From: Pseudobutyrivibrio sp. UBA1225
GTDB taxonomy: Bacteria; Bacillota; Clostridia; Lachnospirales; Lachnospiraceae
Direction: 5' to 3'
Assembly: GCA_002309345.1 (NCBI GenBank)
Contig: DBWZ01000050.1
Coordinates: 1-5,715 of the forward strand
Length of the DNA stretch: 5,715 nt
The notes under the pieces were generated by a model, which was not told the origin of the DNA, ran no database searches, and saw only the letters and a program-made list of their open reading frames with translations. The position numbers and the translations under genes are program-made. Positions 1-5,377 of this stretch are shown here, in pieces (positions within the stretch are counted from its first letter, which is position 1; each line of letters begins with the position of its first letter).

Positions 1-29
1 ATAATCTTATGCTATGTCAGCAGGTCACC

Positions 30-117
30 CTGAGGCTGGCGAGCTAGGGGGCGGAGAGCCTGGGCGGGCTGGGGCGAGCGGGGTGGTTGGTGGTATGAGA
101 ACTGCGAATAGCAACAA
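30..117. other. GC-rich intergenic island with G-quadruplex-type motif
   Basis: This non-coding stretch is very G-rich on the + strand, while the rest of the window is AT-rich. Positions 62-83 have four G-runs of 3, 3, 4 and 4 bases separated by loops of 1, 2 and 5 bases, which fits the usual G3+N1-7 quadruplex pattern. Another run of five G lies at 47-51. A 38-codon frame (14-130) is open across it, but it has no ribosome binding site and gives a Gly/Ala/Pro-rich peptide, so I do not call it a gene. The function is unknown. It lies beyond the 3' end of the minus-strand gene at 173-979. Confidence 0.5.
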
Positions 118-158
118 TGCCCCGCCCTAGGCGAGATCAGGGGACCTAGGGCGGGGCA
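118..158 (-). terminator. GC-rich 14-bp hairpin, probable terminator
   Basis: The arms 118-131 and 145-158 form a perfect 14-bp inverted repeat (TGCCCCGCCCTAGG and its complement) around a 13-base loop. The hairpin begins 14 bases after the stop codon of the minus-strand gene at 173-979, where a terminator would be expected. The sequence that follows on the minus strand (TTGTTGCTATT) is only moderately T-rich. Termination would therefore be imperfect, or the hairpin may mainly protect the mRNA 3' end. Confidence 0.6.
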
Positions 159-172
159 CGCTAAAGTAAGGA

Positions 173-979
173 CTATTCTTTGACATAGTCAAATATTCTT
201 AAATCGTAGTGTTTGGAGTACATGTCATCTAGCGAATCTATGATTACGCTTCCACTGATAAGGAGTTTGTCAAAGGTCTGTTCTTCCATTCCGTTGATGT
301 AGTCCTCGTAACTCATGTACGCAAAGACCTCCATCAAAGTGGCATTTTGCTTGTAGATTCCATCGATGTCAATGATGTCCATATTGGGCAGGTAAGTGCC
401 GGCGCTGATTTGATAAGAGCGCACTTGGATAATCGGCCTGTCGTCGCGGCTACTTTCGTGAAACGTCGCAGTAAGCTTGTAAGCCTCGGCACTGCCACCA
501 CCAATTACGCAACTGCCAAGCTCTACGGATGTGTCAGGCGCAACCTGCATATCCTTGATGTCGTAATTGTCATAATCAGTAAAAGGGATTACTGACGCAA
601 GCTTTTTAGGACCTGTTTCAGGTTCCGACGCCACAAAGTGCTCCGCCGCTGTTGCGATTTTTTGGAGTTCGCTAAACAGAGCCATATCTCCTATTGTAAT
701 CGATGTATGCTTTGCATAATCAGCCAATTCAATAAAATCGTAAAGTTTATCTTCCTTGAAATCCTTAGGCTTAACCGCATCTAGTCCCGCATCGCTAAAG
801 CTGTAATCCGGATTCATATCGCGCATGTACATCATTACTTTTGTAAAGTCTTCGAAGCTGCATTTGCGAAGATTTATTTCCTTTACATCACTATGCTTTA
901 TAGACTCATCCGTCTCTTCATTGCTAGCTTCGATCTGATATTTCAGTTGTGCCTTAAATAAAAGATCATTTATAGCCAT
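173..979 (-). CDS. hypothetical protein, 268 aa, acidic, cytosolic
   Basis: I do not recognise this protein. The start at 979 (MAINDLLFKAQLKYQ) is chosen because a GGAGGA ribosome binding site (987-992 region) lies 7 bases upstream. An in-frame ATG at 1015 would precede the likely -10 element and cannot be on the mRNA. The product is soluble in appearance, with no signal peptide and no hydrophobic span long enough for a membrane helix. It is rich in Asp and Glu. It has two cysteines, in the contexts LRKCSFED and LGSCVIGGG. The N-terminal third looks helical and charged, and the later part alternates hydrophobic and polar residues as in a beta-rich fold. The gene stands alone, transcribed away from the heat-shock gene, with its own promoter and a hairpin after the stop. 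The N-terminal half is vaguely like phage-tail chaperone or secretion-substrate accessory proteins, but nothing specific supports that. Confidence 0.8.
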   Translation of the reverse strand: MAINDLLFKAQLKYQIEASNEETDESIKHSDVKEINLRKCSFEDFTKVMMYMRDMNPDYSFSDAGLDAVKPKDFKEDKLYDFIELADYAKHTSITIGDMALFSELQKIATAAEHFVASEPETGPKKLASVIPFTDYDNYDIKDMQVAPDTSVELGSCVIGGGSAEAYKLTATFHESSRDDRPIIQVRSYQISAGTYLPNMDIIDIDGIYKQNATLMEVFAYMSYEDYINGMEEQTFDKLLISGSVIIDSLDDMYSKHYDLRIFDYVKE

Positions 980-1003
980 TATTATATCCTCCACTTTGAC
1001 TAT

Positions 1004-1033
1004 ATAATAGCACATCTTGTATTACTTTCTCAA
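1004..1033 (-). promoter_or_regulatory. sigma-A promoter of the 173-979 gene, with inverted repeats
   Basis: On the minus strand, TTGAGA (1028-1033) and TATTAT (1004-1009) are separated by 18 bases, with the ribosome binding site about 12 bases downstream of the -10. Two dyads lie over and upstream of the -35. One is ATTACT-N6-AGTAAT (1021-1026 and 1033-1038). The other is AATCAC-N8-GTGATT (1036-1041 and 1050-1055), whose centre is also partly symmetric. Their position suggests repressor or activator sites, but no regulator can be named. Confidence 0.6.
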
Positions 1034-1153
1034 GTAATCACAATATTTAGTGATTTTTTGATTAAAATCTACTAAAATGAGCCTAAATCCATTATGCACA
1101 AGCTTATAAGTTTACTGACAATTATAAAAGAATTCTTAAATATTTATAAATTA

Positions 1154-1180
1154 TTAGCACTCTCTATTGACGAGTGCTAA
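1154..1180 (+). promoter_or_regulatory. CIRCE operator (HrcA binding site)
   Basis: TTAGCACTC (1154-1162) and GAGTGCTAA (1172-1180) are perfect inverted arms separated by exactly 9 bases. This is the canonical CIRCE element bound by the heat-shock repressor HrcA. It overlaps the -35 of the hsp20 promoter, so HrcA would block RNA polymerase directly. CIRCE usually controls groESL and dnaK operons. Its presence on a stand-alone small heat-shock gene places that gene in the same class I heat-shock regulon. Confidence 0.97.
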
Positions 1181-1195
1181 TCAAGGGTGTATAAC
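1167..1195 (+). promoter_or_regulatory. sigma-A promoter of hsp20
   Basis: TTGACG (1167-1172) and TATAAC (1190-1195) are 17 bases apart. The -35 uses the last bases of the CIRCE spacer and the first base of its right arm. The region upstream is strongly AT-rich and includes the palindrome AAGAATTCTT (1128-1137). The expected transcript start is near 1202, giving a leader of about 30 bases. Confidence 0.85.
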
Positions 1196-1230
1196 ATAAT
1201 TACAAAAAGGGAGCAAAGGAGGTAGTTATT

Positions 1231-1671
1231 ATGTTGATGCCTAGTATTTTTTCAAATGATTTTATGGATGATTTCTTCGGAGTACCACGTGTAACAGGAA
1301 TCGGACAGCATTTGGATCACGACTTCTCACGTATGATGAGCACAGATGTAAAAGAGACAGAAAAGGGTTATTCAGTAGACATGAATCTTCCAGGATTTGC
1401 GAAAGAAGATATTAAGGCTGAACTGAAAGATGGTTACCTTACAATCAAGGCAGAGACCAATCAGGACAATGATGAGAAGGACGCAGATGGCAAATACATC
1501 CGCAGAGAACGCTACACTGGTTCTTGCTCAAGAAGCTTTTATGTAGGCGATGGAGTGACCCAAGAAGATATTCACGCGACATTTAAAGATGGTGTTCTCG
1601 CACTGGAGATTCCAAAGAAGGAGGCAATTCCTCAGGAGGAAGAGGCAAAGTATATTGCTATTGAAGGATAA
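1231..1671 (+). CDS. hsp20: Hsp20/alpha-crystallin family small heat-shock protein
   Basis: This is a 146-residue ATP-independent holdase chaperone that binds unfolding proteins in the cytosol and keeps them refoldable. The alpha-crystallin domain spans about residues 36-130. It has the family signatures STDVKETEKGYSVDMNLPGF near its start and A-x-FKDGVLALEIPKK (about 116-130) at its end. The C-terminal tail carries an I-x-I oligomerisation motif (IAI, 142-144). The short N-terminal arm (IFSNDFMDDFF) is typical of clostridial Hsp18-type proteins, and the length is normal. The start at 1231 follows an excellent AAAGGAGG site (1215-1222) by 8 bases. The gene is monocistronic: CIRCE and promoter lie upstream and an intrinsic terminator directly downstream. 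Regulation by HrcA is inferred from the perfect CIRCE. Confidence 0.96.
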   Translation: MLMPSIFSNDFMDDFFGVPRVTGIGQHLDHDFSRMMSTDVKETEKGYSVDMNLPGFAKEDIKAELKDGYLTIKAETNQDNDEKDADGKYIRRERYTGSCSRSFYVGDGVTQEDIHATFKDGVLALEIPKKEAIPQEEEAKYIAIEG

Positions 1672-1685
1672 TACATACAGTGCAA

Positions 1686-1720
1686 GAGGCGAGCTCAATT
1701 GAGGGCTCGCCTTCTTTTTT
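1686..1720 (+). terminator. intrinsic terminator of hsp20
   Basis: GGCGAGC (1688-1694) pairs with GCTCGCC (1705-1711). The intervening bases are themselves partly self-complementary, and TTCTTTTTT follows immediately. It begins 15 bases after the hsp20 stop codon, so the heat-shock transcript should end here. Confidence 0.92.
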
Positions 1721-1721
1721 A

Positions 1722-1799
1722 CTTCATAGAAAATTAGTTAATTGTTTGCAGCAATTGTCGTCTCGCACTACTGGAGTTTGCAAAGCAAACTCTTTCTTG
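1722..1799 (+). repeat. dispersed intergenic repeat, copy 1
   Basis: This stretch matches the reverse complement of the right end of the window. Positions 1749-1779 (31 bases, containing CGTCTCGCACTACTGGAG) are identical to the complement of 5642-5672. Similarity continues with gaps on both sides: CTTCATAGAA at the left and AGCAAACTCTTTCTTG at the right. The unit ends in a hairpin, GAGTTTGC (1774-1781), AAA, GCAAACTC (1785-1792), followed by TTTCTT. That looks like a weak intrinsic terminator on the + strand. A degenerate restart of the unit (CAGCAAT) is seen at 1821-1827. There is no open frame or transposase, so it is best described as a short non-coding repeat family. Confidence 0.8.
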
Positions 1800-1852
1800 T
1801 TTCATAAATTCAACGATTTTCAGCAATCTACCACAAAATTAATAAAGCAGGC

Positions 1853-1882
1853 TTGACGCAAATGTATGTTCGGGTGTAGTAT
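1853..1882 (+). promoter_or_regulatory. promoter of the SOS polymerase operon
   Basis: TTGACG (1853-1858) and TAGTAT (1877-1882) are separated by 18 bases, placing the transcript start near 1889 and leaving a leader of about 95 bases. The LexA-type box at 1859-1872 fills the spacer. A perfect TATAAT at 1921-1926 could be a second -10, but its -35 is poor. Confidence 0.65.
1859..1872 (-). promoter_or_regulatory. LexA (SOS) box
   Basis: Read on the minus strand the site is CGAAC-ATAC-ATTTG. It matches the Gram-positive LexA consensus CGAAC-RNRY-GTTYG at all but one position (A for G at the start of the second half). It sits exactly between the -35 and -10 of the polymerase promoter, where LexA binding would block transcription until DNA damage. 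A weaker match, CGAAA-GTTT-GTTCT, lies at 1896-1909, just past the expected start of transcription. Confidence 0.72.
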
Positions 1883-1982
1883 ATTTTTAGAGTTTCGAAA
1901 GTTTGTTCTGCCTTTATCAATATAATAGCTATCGAAGCTAATATAAAACTTACTACCACATTTAGGTCAAGAGCTTAGAATT

Positions 1983-3239
1983 ATGAAAGAACGATATTAC
2001 TTAGCAATAGATTTAAAAAGTTTTTACGCCAGCGTGGAATGCGTCGACCGCGGTCTTGATGTAATGACTACCAAGCTGGTGGTTGCCGATCCCGAGCGTA
2101 AGCAGGGCACTATTTGCCTTGCTATCTCTCCTGCTATGAAAGCTCTTGGCATCAAAAATCGCTGTAGAGTTTTCGAGATTCCAAAAGGAATTGATTACAT
2201 CATGGCGCCACCGCGGATGAATCGCTATATCCAAGTCTCTGCCCTGATTTACGAGATTTATTTATCCTTTGTGGATAAAGCGGATGTACACGTCTACTCC
2301 ATCGACGAAGCCTTTTTGGATGTCACCACTTATCTTAGCCTATACAACCAAACTCCCAAAGAGTTGGCGCAAACCATTTTGGAAGCTATATATCAACGCA
2401 CCAAGCTTCGTGCCACCTGCGGCATCGGCACCAACATGTATTTGGCAAAAATAGCCCTAGACATCATGGCAAAGCACGCACCAGATTTCATGGCAGAGCT
2501 TGACGAGGAGTCCTACAAGAAGCATCTGTGGAAGCACCGCCCACTTACCGATTTTTGGAGGATAGGTGCAGGCACAGCAAGACATTTACAATCGCTTGGA
2601 TTGCTCACTCAAGAAGATATAGCCAAGGCCCCGCCAAAGCTTTTGCTCAAAGAATTTGGTGCCCAATCCGAGTACCTAATTGACCATGCTTGGGGCCGCG
2701 AGCCTTGCACTATTTCCGAGATTAAAAACTACCGACAAAAATCTCACTCTCTTTCTTCAGGGCAGGTACTAATGCGTGACTACACCTTTGATGAAGGGCT
2801 CATCATCCTAAAAGAAATGGCAAACCAGCTTGCGTTGGATATGGTAAATGCCCAAGTTGTCAGCAACAACATTTCTCTATATGTGGGCTACAGCTTTGAC
2901 ACTATGCCTGCTACCGGAGGCAGCCTTACATTGCCGGTCACCACTAATTCCATCCGCATTATCACCGCTGGCTTTGTTGAGCTTTACAATCATCACGTCC
3001 AAAGAGATGGTTTGATTCGCAGGCTCAATCTCAGTGCCAATTCAATTGTGGATGACAACTTTGAGCAGTACAGTTTTTTCGTGGATCCGCAAATTATGGA
3101 AAAGGATAGACACATATCACAGTCAGTGAATGCACTGAAAGAAAAATATGGAAAGAACGCCGTTTTGAAAGGGATGGATTTGCAAGATGCAGCCACCACC
3201 ATAGAAAGGAATAATCAAGTTGGAGGCCATAAGGCCTAG
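1983..3239 (+). CDS. Y-family DNA polymerase (UmuC/UvrX/DinB-type), translesion synthesis
   Basis: This 418-residue protein is an error-prone DNA polymerase that copies past damaged template bases during the SOS response. The catalytic palm shows D10 in AIDLKSFYASVE and the acidic pair D108-E109 in YSIDEAFLD, which are the metal-binding carboxylates of the family. GIGTNMYLAKIALD (about 147-160) is also characteristic. A helix-hairpin-helix thumb region follows (about 190-225), then the little-finger domain (about 245-355). QYSFF at 362-366 sits where UmuC-like enzymes carry their beta-clamp-binding peptide. The C-terminus (KYGKNAVLKG...ATTIERNNQVGGHKA) is typical of the UmuC/UvrX branch in Firmicutes rather than of Pol IV. 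Length is normal and all catalytic residues are present. The start is the first in-frame ATG, with only a weak AAGAG ribosome site 9 bases upstream, so translation may be held low. The LexA box in the promoter implies damage induction. Confidence 0.95.
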   Translation: MKERYYLAIDLKSFYASVECVDRGLDVMTTKLVVADPERKQGTICLAISPAMKALGIKNRCRVFEIPKGIDYIMAPPRMNRYIQVSALIYEIYLSFVDKADVHVYSIDEAFLDVTTYLSLYNQTPKELAQTILEAIYQRTKLRATCGIGTNMYLAKIALDIMAKHAPDFMAELDEESYKKHLWKHRPLTDFWRIGAGTARHLQSLGLLTQEDIAKAPPKLLLKEFGAQSEYLIDHAWGREPCTISEIKNYRQKSHSLSSGQVLMRDYTFDEGLIILKEMANQLALDMVNAQVVSNNISLYVGYSFDTMPATGGSLTLPVTTNSIRIITAGFVELYNHHVQRDGLIRRLNLSANSIVDDNFEQYSFFVDPQIMEKDRHISQSVNALKEKYGKNAVLKGMDLQDAATTIERNNQVGGHKA

Positions 3240-3250
3240 AGGAGGGCACT

Positions 3251-3424
3251 ATGCCAAGAGCAGATAGAGCAAGCCAATTTATGCCATTTGCAGCATTAAA
3301 AGGATATGAGGAAGCATTAAAAGAAAAAGAAAATAAAAAGACTACGCCAGAGGAGCCTTCTGACATAGCCTTAGAATATTTAGAATATCAATATCATCAA
3401 CAACAAGCTGAAAAATCAACCTAG
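3251..3424 (+). CDS. small YolD-like/polymerase-associated protein, 57 aa
   Basis: This short gene begins 11 bases after the polymerase stop codon, with a strong AGGAGG site (3240-3245) 5 bases before its ATG, so it is surely in the same SOS transcript. The product starts MPRADRASQFMPFAALKGYE and continues with a charged helix (EEALKEKENKK) and a Gln/Tyr-rich tail. From family knowledge, Firmicute UvrX-type polymerases are often followed by a small YolD-like protein. The FMPFAALKGY segment resembles the W-x-PFASL core of YolD proteins, but assignment to that family is my inference. A role as accessory or regulator of the polymerase is likely but not shown. A tandem 9-base repeat (TTAGAATAT, 3371-3388) encodes LEYLEY. 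The stop codon overlaps the stop of the convergent Dabb gene. Confidence 0.85.
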   Translation: MPRADRASQFMPFAALKGYEEALKEKENKKTTPEEPSDIALEYLEYQYHQQQAEKST

Positions 3425-3726
3425 AATTCGTATTCTACGTGAGTTGCGTCTGCAATAAAAGGAACTACCGCTTCTTTAGTTGCAGCCTTCCACATGTCGC
3501 TTAGTTTAAAATTTTTCATTGCCTCTTCGTCATCAAAAACAGCTTCTAAAACTACGTCGCCGTTTGAAGATCTAAGACAATCTCCGTGAACCTCTAAGTT
3601 CTTAAGGCCAGGTGTCTGCCCGTTAACCTCTTCTAATCTAGCCTTCATACTGGCCTTGATGCTGTCGAGATTTGGTCCAAAGCACTTGTCCTGCAATTTC
3701 CAAATTATGATATGTCGTATCATCAT
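3421..3726 (-). CDS. Dabb (stress-responsive A/B barrel) domain protein
   Basis: This 101-residue protein forms a single dimeric alpha+beta-barrel (ferredoxin-like) domain of the Dabb family. It shows the typical N-terminus MIRHIIIWKL, the middle segment LKNLEVHGD, the GDVVLEAVFDDEEAM strand-helix pair, and a C-terminus running into PFIADATHVEYEF, like the HxxVxxxxxPF...VDYE pattern of the family. Members have been linked to stress responses and, in some cases, to ring or polyketide chemistry. No substrate can be named here. The start at 3726 is preferred because GGAG (3734-3737) lies 7 bases upstream. A GTG at 3732 is in frame but too close to the GGAG, and the ATG at 3723 is also possible. 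It is a single-gene unit with its own promoter and converges on the SOS pair. Confidence 0.9.
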   Translation of the reverse strand: MMIRHIIIWKLQDKCFGPNLDSIKASMKARLEEVNGQTPGLKNLEVHGDCLRSSNGDVVLEAVFDDEEAMKNFKLSDMWKAATKEAVVPFIADATHVEYEF

Positions 3727-3756
3727 ACTCACACTCCGATTTATTTCTCGCTAAAC

Positions 3757-3785
3757 AATTTAACACTTTAAGATTTCACTTGCAA
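3757..3785 (-). promoter_or_regulatory. candidate promoter of the Dabb gene
   Basis: On the minus strand TTGCAA (3780-3785) and TAAATT (3757-3762) are separated by 17 bases. The -10 lies about 30 bases upstream of the start codon. Each hexamer matches consensus at four of six positions, so this is a moderate promoter. Confidence 0.5.
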
Positions 3786-3861
3786 TTTATTTGTGGGAAC
3801 TTAGACATAAAAATTTGAATGAGGTCATCTCAAATAAAATTACAAAGTATTTTTCTGCAAA

Positions 3862-3909
3862 GCAAAAAAAATGGAGCTCTGCCTTCGCATAAAGCGAAGA
3901 CTCAAGCTC
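3862..3909 (-). terminator. intrinsic terminator, minus strand
   Basis: Read on the minus strand, GAGCT arms (3905-3909 and 3874-3878) enclose an internal loop and a 6-bp stem CTTCGC/GCGAAG (3894-3899 with 3883-3888). The sequence CCA and a run of eight T follow. It lies about 105 bases beyond the stop of the 241-residue gene, whose mRNA it probably ends. It also insulates the Dabb gene from upstream transcription. Confidence 0.75.
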
Positions 3910-3942
3910 ACATCTCAAAAAAGATACATTTCATACACGAGT

Positions 3943-3951
3943 AGTATACCA
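3943..3951 (-). promoter_or_regulatory. possible extended -10 promoter before the terminator
   Basis: On the minus strand TGG-TATACT (-10 hexamer 3943-3948) makes an extended -10, but no good -35 is present at the right distance. A transcript from here would start near 3936 and stop at the hairpin ending near 3862, giving an RNA of about 75 nt with no open frame. This is weak evidence and could be chance in AT-rich DNA. The rest of 3786-4014 shows no gene. Confidence 0.25.
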
Positions 3952-4014
3952 CAACATATTTTTAAATTCATCACTTATTCACAGAAAAAGTAAAAAAATA
4001 TTAACCAATTAAAA

Positions 4015-4740
4015 TCAATCAGATAACACTAAATCTGCCCTAGCCATAATAAGGTATCCGTGCTCTGAATCAAACACTTCTATTATGTTACCTTCATCCT
4101 TTTTAACTTTGTATTCTTTGTTGTTACATATATTTTTAACGATGGTTCCGTCAGACCATCTGTCGTATTTTTTGTCTCGTGGTGTGGCTATCTTAACCGA
4201 ATTTTTCTTTGCAGAATCCTTGTCTTGTGCCGGCGCAGCTACACTTTCTTTGTTTTCGGGTTTGTCAGCCTTTTCTGCTGACTTTGATTTTTTAGGTAGG
4301 TCGAACAAAGACATCTGCTGGAATTCCTTAGGTGCCCTACGTGCTCTGTCTTTTTCTTCAACAGATTTGTTTGCGGCATCATATGTCAACGTGACTGTTC
4401 TGGTCTCAAGCTCAATCTTTAGCAGCCCTTCCTCGAAGGATTTCTTGACAATCTTTGCCCCTGTATAATAGTCGTTATAGTACTGGCTAATGGCGTTGTA
4501 CGCCTCCTGCTTTTTTAAGAAATCTTCCTTGGAGCCAGCGCCTGGGCGCATGGTGAAATCTTCAACTACTTTGCCGCGCTCATCACAAGAAAGACTAATA
4601 ATCCTAGTCTTTGTTTGCAGCTTGATTGAAGGCTCACCAGAACCCAACTCGTCTTCAATCACTTCAAACTCTTCCGGAAATGAATCCATGTGATTTGCAA
4701 TTTGTCTGCGCTTGGCAGCTGAGCCTGCTTCTCTAGTCAT
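4015..4740 (-). CDS. hypothetical protein, 241 aa, with internal duplication and QMSLF clamp-like motif
   Basis: I do not recognise this protein as a whole. The start at 4740 (MTREAGSAAKRRQ) is chosen because an AAGGGGG site lies about 6 bases upstream. An ATG 8 codons earlier would place that site inside the gene. Residues 40-62 and 108-130 are a repeat aligned without gaps (8 of 23 identical, with K, T-R, L, D, K, V-E in register). Both are predicted beta hairpins (KLQTKTRIISLSCD and KIELETRTVTLTYD), so the N-terminal half is probably a duplicated beta domain. QMSLF (142-146) in FQQMSLFDLPKK fits the bacterial sliding-clamp-binding pentapeptide QL(S/D)LF. A Lys/Glu/Ala-rich disordered linker (about 150-190) follows. 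The protein ends in a small 50-residue domain (YDRWSDGTIVKNICNNKEYK...). There is no signal peptide or membrane segment. It lies 80 bases downstream of the nicotinamidase gene and may share its transcript. Confidence 0.82.
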   Translation of the reverse strand: MTREAGSAAKRRQIANHMDSFPEEFEVIEDELGSGEPSIKLQTKTRIISLSCDERGKVVEDFTMRPGAGSKEDFLKKQEAYNAISQYYNDYYTGAKIVKKSFEEGLLKIELETRTVTLTYDAANKSVEEKDRARRAPKEFQQMSLFDLPKKSKSAEKADKPENKESVAAPAQDKDSAKKNSVKIATPRDKKYDRWSDGTIVKNICNNKEYKVKKDEGNIIEVFDSEHGYLIMARADLVLSD

Positions 4741-4820
4741 ACATCGCCCCCTTAAAAACCACAATACTTACAATCTAATTTTAACACTTATTTCCTGTAT
4801 TTACACATAATATACGCTTA

Positions 4821-5342
4821 TTATTTTACATATATTTGGCAAGATCTCATGGTCTCAAGTGCAGCATCATGCTTTTCAGGAGTAACTCCCGCACAACAAG
4901 CTGAATCTACGCTAATCTTTACTTCTGGCATGAACGCTTTGAGCAATAACGCATTTGATACAACGCAGATATCAGTGCAAACCCCAATTAGTTCTATCTC
5001 AATTTCTTCCTTATCCGCAATTGCTTTGATTGTATCTACAAGGGCAGTTGATCCGAAGGTTGGCTTATTAAAATATGTTGCTCCATCTAAATACTTGGCG
5101 ATTTCAGCATCAATCTCCCATCCTGCTGTGCCCTCGATACAGTGAACAACAGGAAGATTGTGCCCCTCCTGTGTTTCCATGTAGTTAGGCTGATGTGTGT
5201 CGCGTGTTACAAAAATATTCTTGATATCATAATTCTTAATCTTTTCAATAACAGCAGGAACGATTGCCTCAGCTTCTTTGCTGCCAAGAGCCCCGTCAAC
5301 AAAATCCTTTTGCATATCTACAACAATTAAAATCTTTCGCAT
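4821..5342 (-). CDS. pncA: nicotinamidase-type cysteine hydrolase (isochorismatase superfamily)
   Basis: This 173-residue cytosolic enzyme probably hydrolyses nicotinamide to nicotinate and ammonia, feeding NAD salvage. The catalytic triad of the superfamily is visible: D9 in VVDMQKDF, K93 in FNKPTFGS, and C126 in GVCTDICVVSNAL. D48 and H50 (TRDTH) and H67 (LPVVHCIEGTAGWE) match the metal-binding residues that separate nicotinamidases from most other isochorismatase-like hydrolases. The cis-peptide region before C126 is also conserved. It is slightly shorter than many PncA proteins because the metal loop is compact. The start at 5342 has an AAAGGGAG site about 8 bases upstream. Another amidohydrolase of the same superfamily remains possible. 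A proximal and a stronger distal promoter lie upstream. Confidence 0.88.
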   Translation of the reverse strand: MRKILIVVDMQKDFVDGALGSKEAEAIVPAVIEKIKNYDIKNIFVTRDTHQPNYMETQEGHNLPVVHCIEGTAGWEIDAEIAKYLDGATYFNKPTFGSTALVDTIKAIADKEEIEIELIGVCTDICVVSNALLLKAFMPEVKISVDSACCAGVTPEKHDAALETMRSCQIYVK

Positions 5343-5377
5343 ATGTCTGTCTCCCTTTCATGGTTTCTTTGCCATTC

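Noticed and set aside
14..130. 38-codon open frame across the GC-rich island
   Set aside because: It has no ribosome binding site, its composition merely follows the G-rich DNA, its end runs into a terminator-like hairpin, and the product is low-complexity Gly/Ala/Pro.
980..1015. Upstream ATG (MCYYIVKVEDII) for the 173-979 gene
   Set aside because: It lies at or upstream of the likely -10 element, while the ATG at 979 has a GGAGG site at ideal spacing.
1722..1799. Insertion sequence or CRISPR array for the dispersed repeat
   Set aside because: There is no transposase frame and no clear target duplication. Units are about 70-75 bases with drifting flanks, not short identical repeats with unique spacers.
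2993..3366. Minus-strand open frames opposite the polymerase and the 57-residue gene
   Set aside because: The polymerase frame is intact with all catalytic motifs, and the antisense frames have no start signals or recognisable domains.
4085..4693. Plus-strand open frames opposite the 241-residue gene
   Set aside because: They are antisense shadows of the minus-strand gene, lack ribosome sites and give Ser/Leu/Phe-rich sequence typical of reversed coding DNA.
4741..4764. Upstream ATG (MWFLRGRC) for the 241-residue gene
   Set aside because: The AAGGGGG ribosome site for the ATG at 4740 lies inside this extension, and no site precedes the upstream ATG.
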